From positions 744,001 through 808,000 of the forward strand of contig JAHLTZ010000003.1 in the NCBI GenBank assembly GCA_025786725.1: a stretch of 64,000 nt of DNA, written 5' to 3'. The notes under the pieces are model-generated. The model was not told the origin of the DNA, searched no databases, and worked only from the letters and a program-made list of their open reading frames with translations. The translations under genes and the position numbers were made by a program. This document shows, piece by piece, positions 49,001 to 59,993 of the stretch. Position 1 is the first letter of the stretch. Every line of letters starts with the position of its first letter. The stretch comes from Syncephalis fuscata (Eukaryota; Zoopagomycota; Zoopagomycetes; Zoopagales; Piptocephalidaceae).

Positions 49001-51962
49001 TTTCAACGGCTACACGTCGACAATTAGAGAATATTGATCAATTGGTATCACAATTAGATAGACTATCCATGGCCAATATACCGAATACTGGATCACCATC
49101 AAGCCATAAAGAATCTTGTAACAAAGTGTCGATTGATATTGGTCCATCAGTAGCACGAAAACGACATTTACGTCAACGATTGTATAATATTATGTCAGCA
49201 CGAGATACACCACGCCATGCTCGATTAACTGAATTACCAGGCGTGAAATTGGCTGATTTAAGTATTATACGATCAGAACGTTTACAACAACATTACAAGG
49301 CTTTGAAACAACAGAACATAACAATAATAACAACGATGAATCCATACTGCAATCATTAGAACAGCACTCATTATCTAATATTACATCAGACTCTATTAAT
49401 CCATTTGATATCAATGCTTCTAATATTGAAGATACGGCAACAACACCTGATGCTCTACCGGTAGATGAATTATCATTTAGTGATATGCCACCTATGGCAT
49501 GGAGTACACCATCGAAGAAGGCTGTTTTACAAGATGTTAATTTACCTGTGCCATTACAATTTACTAAAACAATTCAAAAAAATGATGTATTTAATACATC
49601 AAAAGTGGATGATGATGAACATGTATCAGACAATTATCGTATATTTCAAATGAATCAACAGATGAAGAGCCACCAATTAAATTATCAGATTTGTTAGATA
49701 CTGTAGAAGAGAAGACTGAAGGTTTAACTGTTAAAGAGGCCATAGAAGTGACAGATACTGAACCAATTAATAAATCAGTGTTGACAGTTGAAGTTGTAGA
49801 ATCTACTATAGAAGCTTCAACTACACCACCCATGTCACCAACTGATTTGAATACAACATCAGAAGAAGAAGAAATTGATGTTAATTTATCTAATCAAAGT
49901 GAATCAGAGACCGATGATTTACAACATGCTGAAATTACATCTAGTGAAGAAATAAGAGAAGAAGAAGAAGAAGAGGAAGAAGAAGAAAAAATAGAAGAAA
50001 TAGAAGAAATAGGAGAAGAAAAGAAAACAAGAAGAGGATGAACAAGTAATAGAAGAGGAAGAGGAAGAAGAAATAGGAGAAATAGGAGAAGAAAGAAGAA
50101 GAAGAAGAGGAAGGAGGAGGAGGAGGAAGAACAAGTAATAAAGAAATAGGAGAAGAAACTGAAGAAGAAGAAGAAGAAGAAGAAGAAGAAGAAGAAAAGA
50201 AGAAGAGGAAGAAGAAAGAAGAAGAAAAGAAGAAGAAGAAAAGAAGAAAAGGAGAAGAAAAGAAGAAGAACAAGTAATAAAAAAAGAAATAGGAGAAGAA
50301 AGAAGAAGAAGAAGAAGAGGAAGAGGAAGAAGAAGAAGTAGAAATAGAAGAAATAGGAGAAATAGGAGAAGAAAAAGAGGAACTTTTATCAAGTGAAGCA
50401 AGTCGAATTGAAAGTGAATATGCTGAAGAGATTGAAGACTATACTGAAAAAGAGAAAGATGTGGAAGATGTAGTTCAAGAAAGTACTAAACTATTAGAAT
50501 CTACTCCTAAAGATAATAATGAACAAGTAGAAGTAGAAGAAATACAAGATTTAACAGTTAATGATACAATTACTCAAACAAGTGAAGAAAAAGTAATTGA
50601 AGTAATAGAGAAAGAAGAGGATATAGAAGAGATTATATCATTACCAGATGTATCTACATCTAATAAGATTGATATTAATAATGAAGAAGATGATGACATT
50701 TTAGTAGTACAACCACCATCGCGTTCTAATACAATGATTTCCTTAAACTTTTCAGCTTGTGGTATGGACTCGGATGAGGAAGAAGAAGCACGGGCTGCAG
50801 TCAGTGTACCAGGATTACAAGAGGAAAGTGTAGAATCTATGGAAATGCATTCAACCTTTGGTAATTTTGGTCTGGGTACAAGCAGTGGATGGAATGCACA
50901 GAAAAGTAAGTAATTTAGTTAATTAGTTAATTAGTTAATTAATATTTATTAGATACAAGTGCTTTTGGTCAAGGATTTGGTTCTACAACCAATAATGACA
51001 ATAATAATCCTAGTGGATTTTCATTTTCATCGTTTGGATCCACTTCACAACAAAGTTCAGCTTTTTCAGGTGGATTTGGTCAAGCCAGTACTGGTACTGG
51101 TACAAGTGGTGGATTTGGTCAGTCTGGTAATAATAGCTTTACCAATCCAACTGGAGCAGGATTTAAAACAGCCGGTACTGGATTTGGTGCAATGGTGCTT
51201 GGTCAAACAGCCAATACTGATACACCAAGTGGAGCATTTAGCCAAACCAGTTCTACGTTTTCAAATACTCAAGGTTTTGGACAAACAAATACTCCGACCA
51301 GCACTACTAAGCCAGTATTTGGTCAAACATCGTCACTTGGCAGTAATGCACCAGTCTTTGGTCAGACATCGTCACTCGGTAGTAATGCACCAGTCTTTGG
51401 ACAGACATCATCGTTAGGAAGTGGCGGTTCAACATTTGGACAGACATCATCATTAGGAAGTGGCGGTCCAGCATTTGGACAGACATCATCACTCGGTAGT
51501 AATGCACCAGTCTTTGGTCAGACAACGTCATTAGGCAGTACAGGTAGCGGATTTGGCCGATTTGCTAGTACAAATCAAACATCTACTGCATTCAGTGGTA
51601 GTAGCACTGGTTTTGGTGCATTTGCTGCGTAAGTAACTACTCTATTAATAGTATTATTGATATACTGATAGTATTCTAGAAACAATTCAGTGGGATTTTC
51701 ATCGTTTGCCAGCCAAAACCAGAATGCCTTGGATCAAGCGGACAATCAAGAAACATCTGCCGGTTTTAGGTAGGGACTTGTTTTATATTGCCAAATTCGT
51801 TTCACTAATTTAGTTGACATTTTTGGCAAATGTATAGTACTACAACATTTGGCGCTGCTAAAAAGACGCCGTCAGCATGGTAAAAATAGCGAATAAATGA
51901 CCGTTTTATATTACTAACTGTTAAATAGGGGAAACAATACTTTTACTCAGCATCGCGGTTAA
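46078..51962 (+). CDS. NUP159: FG nucleoporin of the Nup159/Nup214 type
   Basis: Starts MSGLPIEEEVNEHEVN. The first 450 residues form a propeller with the Nup159/214 opening (FDPDQVPASANLLVVSNIYG, then VRLPMKDGAVIRQLALSADE). Blades include FTWLKDWSSMGKHIICMANS. Helical segments follow (FNELGTAFAFIDDMANDTKD), then a long acidic region, then FG repeats (FGQTSSLGS repeated). The last exon ends in AAKKTPSAW, with the stop at 51883; if the 51-bp GT-AG intron at 51880-51930 is used, it ends GNNTFTQHRG at 51962. Nup159/214 sits on the cytoplasmic face of the pore and anchors the mRNA export helicase Dbp5 through its propeller. Frame breaks lie near 49312, 49648 and repeatedly in the GAA tract (50030-50390). 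Confidence 0.82.
50020..50395 (+). repeat. GAA/GAG microsatellite in the nucleoporin acidic region
   Basis: About 375 bp almost entirely of GAA, GAG and GGA triplets, with an uninterrupted (GAA)n stretch near 50158-50195. In frame it codes for poly-Glu with Ile. The frame shifts several times inside it (EEKKTRRG stop near 50041), so the assembled length is probably wrong, or the tract is unstable. Confidence 0.75.
51310..51545 (+). repeat. Tandem FG repeat, unit about 39 bp
   Basis: At least six near-identical units coding for FGQTSSLGSNAPV or FGQTSSLGSGGSA-like segments. The near-identity at DNA level shows recent tandem expansion or gene conversion inside the FG domain. Confidence 0.8.
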
Positions 51963-52136
51963 AGACAGCCATGTGGATTTGTTACTTTATTCGATCAAAT
52001 GACCAATTGGCATTTGCCTAAAGCGTATTTCTTTAGCACGTGGCTATCTATTTTATATTTCAATTTTAAATAAATCTAAGTTGTCTGGGCATTATATTTT
52101 CGTATACCATTTCTCGCCTCTTCCTCCTCGTTTACC

Positions 52137-53324
52137 ATGACCAACTATAAACCATTTTTTATGATAATGACGTTGGCATGGCTCATGCTAATGAATCAAA
52201 CATGGGCCATGGAACTTGCCAATGAGACGCAAATTCCTGTTGAACTTCAAATGCAAATAGACGGTGCTTATATCGTAAAATTACGATCGACCACCAATGC
52301 CAATGAATATTTGAATCGATTGAGTGCAAATCAAAAAAGCAATTTAGATATACAACACATTTACAGTTATGGTGAATATCAAGGATTTGCTAGTAAATTG
52401 TCGTATGATGCAGTTCGCCAGCTACAGCGTGATCCAGATGTCGAATACGTAGAACCACAGCGTATTTTGCATATCACTGGACAGCAGGAGAATCCGCCTA
52501 ATTGGGGCCTATCTCGTATAGCCAATAAATTGCTTAATCTTGATCTACCATACATTTATCCGGATAGTGCTGGTGCCGGTATAGATGTGTGGATACTCGA
52601 TACGGGTATTATGACGAATCATACGGAATTTGAAGGACGAGCTAGCATGTCGGCTAATTTCGTTAATAAAGAAGAATATGCCGATTTAAACGGTCATGGC
52701 ACGCATGTTGCCGGTATTGTTGGCTCAAAAACCTATGGTGTAGCTAAGAAAGCCACTATCCTTGGTGTTAAAGTGCTAAACAGGCAAGGACTCGGTATTG
52801 ACGCCAATATTATTGCAGGAATTCAACATGCTGTGAAACATGCTCGACCCAATAAATCGGTCGTTAATATGTCGTTTGTTGGCAGTAAATCCGAACCACT
52901 GGATGATGCGGTTAATGCGGCCGTTTCATCGGGTGTACCATTTATTGTAGCAGCCGGCAATGGTCGTCAAAATGCTTGCAACAGTTCACCATCTGGAGCC
53001 AGTAAAGTATTTGCGGTGGCGGCCAGCAATAATAAGGATCAGCAAGCACAATTTTCAAGCTATGGCAAGTGTGCCAAATTATACGCTCCTGGTACAGCTA
53101 TCACTTCACTGTGGATTGGCGATGACAATGCAACTAGCACTGCTTCTGGCACGTCAATGGCAGCTCCACACGTAGCTGGCGTGGCGGCAGTATATTTGGC
53201 TACTAATGATTATCGTTCAGTTGATGATCTTTATAACACGCTTATTAATCGTGCTACACCGGGTATGATTACGCGTACCTCACCTGGAGCAATCAATAAG
53301 ATTGTTTTCATTGCGAATCAATAA
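52137..53324 (+). CDS. Secreted proteinase K-type subtilisin
   Basis: Intronless, 395 residues. Signal peptide about 1-24 (FFMIMTLAWLMLMNQTWA), then an inhibitor I9-type propeptide (AYIVKLR ... DPDVEYVEPQRI). The S8 domain starts near residue 121. The triad is Asp155 (WILDTGI), His187 (LNGHGTHVAG) and Ser340 (SGTSMAAPHVAG), with oxyanion Asn275 (VAAGN). The propeptide and C-terminus have normal lengths for the proteinase K subfamily. The enzyme should be secreted and cut by autolysis; substrates are unknown. A single exon is unusual among the intron-rich neighbours, although the F-box genes at 6962 and 9571 are also intronless. Confidence 0.92.
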   Translation: MTNYKPFFMIMTLAWLMLMNQTWAMELANETQIPVELQMQIDGAYIVKLRSTTNANEYLNRLSANQKSNLDIQHIYSYGEYQGFASKLSYDAVRQLQRDPDVEYVEPQRILHITGQQENPPNWGLSRIANKLLNLDLPYIYPDSAGAGIDVWILDTGIMTNHTEFEGRASMSANFVNKEEYADLNGHGTHVAGIVGSKTYGVAKKATILGVKVLNRQGLGIDANIIAGIQHAVKHARPNKSVVNMSFVGSKSEPLDDAVNAAVSSGVPFIVAAGNGRQNACNSSPSGASKVFAVAASNNKDQQAQFSSYGKCAKLYAPGTAITSLWIGDDNATSTASGTSMAAPHVAGVAAVYLATNDYRSVDDLYNTLINRATPGMITRTSPGAINKIVFIANQ

Positions 53325-53606
53325 CTAAACTAAATGATAAAGCCAAAGCTTTAGACTTTTGACTTGTAATAAATTTTTTTGTTTTTATATAATTGGAATA
53401 AGTTGAAAGTAATTAAGTTATAAAATAATATAGCAGCTAAATAGTAGTAGCGATTAAATAATGGTGATGTAGCTTGTGAATGATCATAGTACAATAATAT
53501 GGCTACTAAATAATAATAGTGCAATAGAACAATAGATTTATTAATAAGCGGTAGCAGAAAATTGTAGTATTATCAGTTATTCAGGAAATTACAACACTAG
53601 AAAGTG

Positions 53607-56151
53607 TTATTCAGATGATACTTTTTTATCACTATTTATACGACTTCCTATAAATAAACGGCGCATAGTATCGCGTACATTACGGCGTTTATGACGCAAA
53701 GGTTTAATGAATGTAATGGTAGCTTTTCTTGTTCACACATGCTACGCTCCAGTTTACGTTCTAAATAAATATTAAGCCATAATTAGTTTGTAATAGATAC
53801 AATGGTTTAAATCTTACTGTATTCACCTATTGAGTTTGATGGAGTATTGTTTACTGGAACTGCTTCCGGTGGAATTATGGTATTAGATTGAGTAGTATAG
53901 GCAGCGCTGCTAATAAAAGCTTTAGTTTCATGTGACTCGTCTATTATCCCTTGACTGGCTTTTGTTGCAGATGAGCGATATAAAGAATTATCAATAGGCG
54001 AATTAGCACTTTTTTGCGACTCAGACAATAAAATTGATGCTGAAAGTTGAGATGCACCAGCTTTATGTTGTCGTTCACGTTCAAGATCACGTAAAACTCT
54101 TCGTAAACGTTTACCAGCTGGCGAATAAGGAATTTCTTTAACAAATGCGACGCCACCACGTAGTTGCTTGTAGTATACAACCCGCTCGGCGAGATACTTG
54201 GCCACTGTCTCTTCAGTGGTAGTTGGTGCGTAATTTGCTTTCAAGACTACAATAGCCCGTGGTAATTCGGTAGCTTGCTCTGGACAATCTATTGGTATAA
54301 CTGCCACATCTGCCACATCTGGATGGGTAAGTAGGATTTCTTCAAGCTCGGCCGGTGCCACTTGGAATCCTTTGTATTTAATTAGTTCTTTTATACGATC
54401 TACAATATAGAAACGACCCTGATCATCAACGCGGGCAACATCGCCGGTGTGCAAAAATCCATCTTGATCAATACAAGCAGACGTGGCCTCGGGATTGTTA
54501 ATGTAACCTTTCATCATACCAGGCGAGCGAATACACAATTCACCAGCTTCTCCTTCGGCCACATCTAATCGCCAAAAAATTAAACATTTTAATATAATAA
54601 ATAGTAAGCTTACCATTTCCATGAACGTCAACAAGCTTAGCTTCAACATTAGGTACTAGTACACCAATATTGTCCTTTTTGGGATCCTCAGGCCGTGTAG
54701 CGTGGGTCATCATGGTTAGCTCGGTCATTCCATAGTATTGGCGAACATCAATGCTTAGTCGTCTACTAACACTACTGATAAGATCGGCCGTAAGAGGTGC
54801 TGATGCACTAATAATTTCCTTTAAGCTAGAAAGATTGTATTCATCGACTATGGGACTGCTGGCCAATGCAGCGCAAATTGGCGGGGCAACATGGAGTAGG
54901 TTGGCTCGATAGTTTTGGGTAGTTCCAGCATGCGGCCAAAGTGGTAGCGACGCATTATGACGACCACAGAACGACGACAAAGCGGTAGGTGCAATAGAGT
55001 TGTAAGACCAAAGATATGGTAAAGTGGCACAAATCCAATCTGAACTGCAGGTTGCGGAAATGTCTTGTAATGCTCAGCCTCGTTGGCAACATAATAGCAT
55101 AATCCGGCCACAAGATTACGATGTGTAATTTGAGCACCTTTAGATTTTCCTATAAATAATAATAATAATAATAATAATAATATAGTAGTAGTAGTAGTAA
55201 TAATAACTGTTATTAGCAAATACATTGAACTGATTTAAATCTACCTGTTGTGCCTGATGTATAGCAAATTAATGCAACAGTATCGGCCGCTTTGCCAGGG
55301 GCAAGTTTTACTGGTTCGGCCTCAGCATTCCATTAAGAAATGTATCAAACGATTGCCACCCACGATATTTTAATCTTGCTTCTGAATTTTGTTCTGCTCC
55401 AATGACCACTATTCTGTCGGACGGTATTTTTGCTTCGGATGTTGCCCTTAGTGCAGACGATAGTATATCTTTATCTGTTACAATATAGCGTGCGCCCGAA
55501 TCGACCAGTTGGTGTGTCAACTCGGAAGCCGTATATGATGGATTCATTGTGGTAACAGTGACCCCAGCCGCAATAGCACCAAAATAAACAACTGAATAAA
55601 AAATCTGTATACATTTTAGTTGCCGCAATTGTAACAGTGTAACAATAACTTACATCGTTACCCAATAATAAGGCCAGCACGTCTCCTTGTCTGGCTCCAA
55701 ACTTAACGCAAAGAGCGTTAGCAAAACGTTTTGTCATACTTCGTAGTTCGCCGAAATTCAGCCTGCGGTCGGTATCGGGATCAATAAAAAATACCATATC
55801 ATCAGGCGGTTTATTTGCACTTTCAAAAAGATAGTGGTAGACATCTACATCGGGAATCGAAATATCTGGACGACTTGAACGATAAATCATAATGCCGAAA
55901 AGCTGCAAACAGACTTTACAAATGCGATTTAAAAGCTGGAAAAAATGCAACAACTGAATTATAAAAACAAATAGTAGCAGTATCGTGGAGATAAAAGCAA
56001 GTAAAGCGATAGCACAAGTTTGAACGTTTAATGCTAGAACAGCGTTAAATATAAATACCTCGTAATTTATGTAGCGCGTGTGAGCGCGGCTCAAGTTAAT
56101 GGCTTTTGGCTGGGCAATTATTCTAGTGCAACATTGGCTGTGCAGCCGCAT
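53607..56151 (-). CDS. 4-coumarate-CoA ligase-like acyl-activating enzyme with extra ends
   Basis: The adenylate-forming core starts at MIYRSSRPDISIPDVDVYHY (ATG 55890). It has YTSGTTG and KSKGAQITHRN (AMP-binding loop), YYGMTE, GELCIRSPGMMKGY, the hinge VDRIKELIKYKGFQVAP and the catalytic Lys region SPAGKRLRR. The frame stays open 261 bp upstream to 56151 and encodes a strong membrane span (CAIALLAFISTILLLFVFII), so an N-terminal anchor is possible. After the core, about 120 extra residues end in a basic segment (KPLRHKRRNVRDTMRRLFIG). 4CL-like enzymes make CoA thioesters from aromatic or fatty acids; the substrate is not evident. Breaks near 55329, 54904 and 53725 interrupt the frame; homology continues after each. 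An intron at 55149-55230 holds a TAA repeat. Confidence 0.78.
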
Positions 56152-56579
56152 CCATTACAATGGTTACTTATGCAAGATTAAAAATACGCATTAATGTCCA
56201 TTTTTAATACTTTGGCTTTAAAATGTAGTTTTATTTACGCAAACTGTATTTATTATGCATGAAATTATAGCCATTTAAACAATAAAATGGCCATAGGCTC
56301 AAAAGACATTGTGGTGTATTGTCACTTGGCATGCCGAAGATGGCAATGTAAAATATTTTCCTATCATTGTGAAACTATTTTTTGCCTAAGGGCGCGGCAT
56401 TTATTTCGACAGCTATTGTATCCATAGCAACTTTGTATACTATATCAAACATTTTACCTCTGCCATGCTCTTTTGATTCTATTTTCGCTCATAATTACAT
56501 CAGTCACAAGGCTATTTAATCTATGGCTTGTATTTGGCATGTGTACAAGTTTTTACTATAGCAATAAACCGTATATTAG

Positions 56580-57180
56580 AACTAAGATTAACTATAATAA
56601 ATTTGGCCAAACTGTACTTTGACTCCTACGTTTGTCCCAAAGCAAAATCCGTTCCAGTTAAAGTCAATTGTAACAAAGTGGCCGTAGGATAGCCACTGTT
56701 ACAATTTTGTTATGCATAACAAAACACAAGTATAGTGTTTTCATTTGATTACTTGAAATTCATGAGGCCGATCATTATTGTTGTTGGTCATGTGTAGAAA
56801 ATTGACCGAATATTAATAGAAGTCATATAATTGCAATTTCAGTCATTCCGCAGTCGTTGTTATTGCATCTGCGTACAGCATGGATTATTGCATCAAAATG
56901 ATATCTTCTATTTTCCAATCTTCTACTGTTGCATTTTGGGCATATTTGTGATATAAAATCAAGATTAATATTATTATTATAAATGTCGTTTATTAAACAG
57001 CCACTTTTCCTATAGCCAATCTGACTAAATAAATGGCATTTGAACAATTAATAGCATAATGACAATATATATATTAAAGCAATAATAAAGATAACTAATT
57101 AATTACATTATTGTACTGACAATTACACATGAATTAATTAATGTTGAATGCAATATTATACATGGAATAGTGATGAATAA
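56580..57180 (-). mobile_element. Decayed dispersed repeat, copy E
   Basis: About 0.6 kb. On the minus strand it matches copy A from TAATTAATTAGTTATCTTTA (57086-57110) through the zinc-ribbon frame to the CAACAACAATAATGATCGG block (56770-56790). It then keeps the GGAACGGATTTTGCTTTGGG end block (56637-56656) shared with B and C. It sits just upstream of the 4CL-like gene. Confidence 0.6.
56823..57047 (-). pseudogene. Zinc-ribbon-like ORF remnant in repeat E
   Basis: A 74-codon frame without an ATG, homologous to 6470-6706. It holds QICPKCNSRRLENRRYHF and RRCNNNDCGMTEIAII. The second knuckle (CNNNDC, then GMTEI) is better kept than in copy A. IS1595/Merlin-type transposases have a zinc ribbon of this kind before the DDE core, which is missing here. 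Confidence 0.5.
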
Positions 57181-57718
57181 GTGTTTAATTATGTCTAAAG
57201 TGTTGAGGGGTGAAATTGATAAATAATAATGTAAAAGTCAACGTACAATAGCTACATAAATTAATGGAATTGCTGCAAAAATAGCTAAGGCGCATTGATG
57301 ACGTATAGTCAATAACTCCTCCATCAAAGTATTCAAAGGCCATATGACGCTGCGTGCTACAAGAATGCACGTTACTGTGTGACTAACCGGTGGCCGACAG
57401 CGTGCAACCATATATTTCAATATTGATTACTCATCTTTCTCCAAGTCGGTACGTGCCATGGAACATTAGCGAAAGCAAACGATTGTTTCAGGTATTTGCA
57501 ACATCAGTATTCTTGGCTCTGCCTGCTATATCGGCACGCCTTCCAGTAGTCCTAATGTGTACATACATTACTAAGCAGCTGGAAATATAAATACAGACCA
57601 TAAAATGGACATTTGAGTAAGAAAATAACAACAACAGCGCACTCCACAAACATTTCAGACTAGCCAGTTACTACCATCAATCTGTTTATTATTGCTCAGC
57701 CGTAACCTATCAGTAAAT
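57181..57718. other. Intergenic, no supported gene
   Basis: Short open frames on both strands (57185-57420 minus, 57390-57590 plus) lack family likeness or good starts. The GST promoter lies at the right end. Confidence 0.35.
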
Positions 57719-58394
57719 ATGACCATCACATCAAATCCCGTTATCTCCTATTTCAAGACCGATTTTCAAGGACTTGGAGGCGCAATCTACTTGCTTCTTT
57801 CGGACGCTGGGGTCGAGTACAAAAAGCACACTTTTGAAAAAAAGGAGTGGCCAGCATTGAAGGAAAAATTGATCACCTCTGGTGAATCATTACACGGCAT
57901 AGTGCCAACTTTGGAACTTGATGGCAAGGTCTACGCACATCAACAACCAATTCTTCGTTTACTTTCTCGCCGTCTAGGTAGGTGTTAATATAAATATATA
58001 ATAGAATGTACGAGCACTAATAGTATGTCTGATAATGATAGGCAAATATGATGGTGCTGACTCAGAAGAGACCTATGCTGTAGATGCCTTTTCCGATCTA
58101 GTTACGGATTTCCGCTTTACCTGGAGTATTGGTCATTGGGGAGAAGATGAAGCAGCCAAGAAGGCTTTTAAAGAAGAAAAATTACCGCGCTTTTTGAGCT
58201 CTATCAACCGCTATCTTGCCAAGACCAGCGGGCCATACATAATTGGCGATGAGCCGACTTACGCCGACTTTAAGCTTCTGGCCACACTACTTGACACAAA
58301 GCCAGACATTGACGGTCACCCACACATTAAAACGTTTTCAGAAGCGATCAGAGCACGACCAGGCGTTGTAAAATATTTGAATACACTAGCTTAA
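57719..58394 (+). CDS. Glutathione S-transferase (sigma/alpha-like fold)
   Basis: Two exons with a 65-bp intron after the RRLG codon (57977-58041). The start MTITSNPVISYFKTDFQG carries a Tyr at the usual catalytic position (SYF). GGAIYLLLSDAGVEYKKHTF and GIVPTLELDGKVYAHQQPIL complete the thioredoxin-like domain, although the usual SGESLxxxVP cis-Pro and the Gln-Gln pair replace a typical QS glutathione motif. The helical domain includes DAFSDLVTDFRFTW and YIIGDEPTYADFKLLATLL. About 204 residues, normal length. It would conjugate glutathione to electrophiles in the cytosol. The family is clear; the class is less so. Confidence 0.85.
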
Positions 58395-59400
58395 ACGTTG
58401 AAATAAACTGCTATTATGTTCAATTTAATTCTATTTTATCGTGTAAACATTGCTACAATGATCAATAGCATTATTTAACGAAATTTTGATTTTATAATTA
58501 CCACTTTGACAAGTTATTGCAACTACCTACTTCTAGTCTACTTAATTTTCACAATATGTAGTTCTTACTGAAGCTTCGATACTACCATAGCTTAATTAAG
58601 ACAGTGAATAATAATAGCAATCCTTTTACTTTTTTACTTGGATTGTTATTATTTAATTATTTGAATCATTTTAATTTGATATACAGCATCAATTTGCTGA
58701 TGGTGACTGCACATAGATTAGTCATTATTAATGTTACGACATTATAAGTAATAATAAATATTTTAAAACAAATAGAAACAACTACATTTAGTAAATGATT
58801 ATTCTCACGCTTAGGCAAAGTTATCTTGGTTTATATTCGTAGCTTTTATCGGTTTTAAAAACGATATTGTAAAATGCATTACGTCGACTATAGTAGTAGT
58901 AGTACACCTATAAGCTCTACGAATAAATACTTTTGTTTTAATGAAAACATGACAGCAATTGTAAATTGTGGCAATCGTGTAAATATAACAAATGTATATG
59001 GTTATAATAAACTTTGATGAAAGCCTGCATTGCTGGCAATTGTCTTTATTTCTAAGTCTCGTTATTGTAACATTGGTCAATTGTTTACTATACTACTTTA
59101 AGTAGAACAGCAGTAATATTTCAAAATAAACCATTAATTGATATTTAACCAAACACTACGGTTCATGTATTTTAAGCAAGAAGCCCATTTGTACTGATTT
59201 TAAACTGTTGGCTTTACTGGCTAATATTGAACACTTGCTGGTAACTTGCCATTAATGATAAGATTTTTAGAAACTAATAAAATACATTTTGAAATTAAAA
59301 ATATTGAGCATTTTATGTAAATAAAAAAGTCAAATATTATTTAAATAGTAGCATTTATTGAAGTATAATTGGATAATGTATTGGGTGGGAATGGCAGTAT
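58395..59400. other. Intergenic, no gene seen
   Basis: About 1 kb of AT-rich sequence. An 89-codon open frame on the minus strand (58811-59080) begins without ATG and looks like chance. Confidence 0.4.
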
Positions 59401-59993
59401 TTAAGCTAATACTTTTAGTAACAGTAAAGTAGCTTTAGTAGATATGAAAATCACATCGGATATCCTTGATTCCATACCGCCCATGCCCATGTTACCCGTT
59501 GTAGCACCCAAATAATTGTTAAGAAAGTTTGAATTGAACTGTTTTTTAGAAGCGGCATTGTCTTTGATTTGAGCTTTGTTAAGCTGCTCTTTTGTTGTAT
59601 CCGGAAGACCTTGAATTGCATCTACGTGAGTGGTTACTTTAGGTTGATTTATTGTCATCATTAAAGCTGTCGTCAGTTTACTTGGACCAGTATTCAGTTG
59701 TGGGAAAGCTGATTGAGTATTCATTGTAGATCCACCCATTGATTCATTGTAGACCACCCATGGTTCGTTGAGATCCACCATTTGGTTCATTGTAGACCCA
59801 CCCATTGATTCGTTGAGATCCACCCATTTGATTGTTGGAAATCCACCCATTTGGTTTGTTGGAAATCCACCATTTGGTTTGTTGGAAATCCATTCATTTG
59901 AGATGGGAACATATCTGGTATTGGAGAGCCACTACAGGTTGTAGCGTAAAAGGCAGCCAAAGCAACGGTTAGATGGAAGATTTGCTGTGTCAT
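59401..59993 (-). CDS. Secreted tandem-repeat protein, one frame break
   Basis: Starts MTQQIFHLTVALAAFYATTC at 59993, a clear signal peptide. Eight or so degenerate tandem units of 21-27 bp follow (NGFPTNQM, MGGFPT, DLNESMGGST, NQMVDLNEPW), then a unique region (PKVTTHVDAIQGLPDTTKE) and a hydrophobic tail (STKATLLLLKVLA) that could be a GPI-anchor signal. The frame changes once inside the repeats, near 59850, where copies differ by ATGG versus ATGGG. The family is unknown; a surface or wall protein is plausible. Confidence 0.6.

Noticed and set aside
49919..50401. Long minus-strand open frame rich in Leu/Ser/Phe
   Set aside because: It is the complement of the GAA/GAG tract in the nucleoporin gene, open only because of the repeat.
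53607..56151. Firefly-luciferase-like enzyme
   Set aside because: The core motifs are common to both, but nothing points to luciferase; a 4CL-like call is the simpler one.
57185..57420. Two overlapping hydrophobic short frames
   Set aside because: Overlap each other, start without ATG or with poor context, no homologue recognised.
58811..59080. 89-codon minus-strand frame with several Cys
   Set aside because: No ATG start, AT-rich composition like the spacer, no recognisable pattern.
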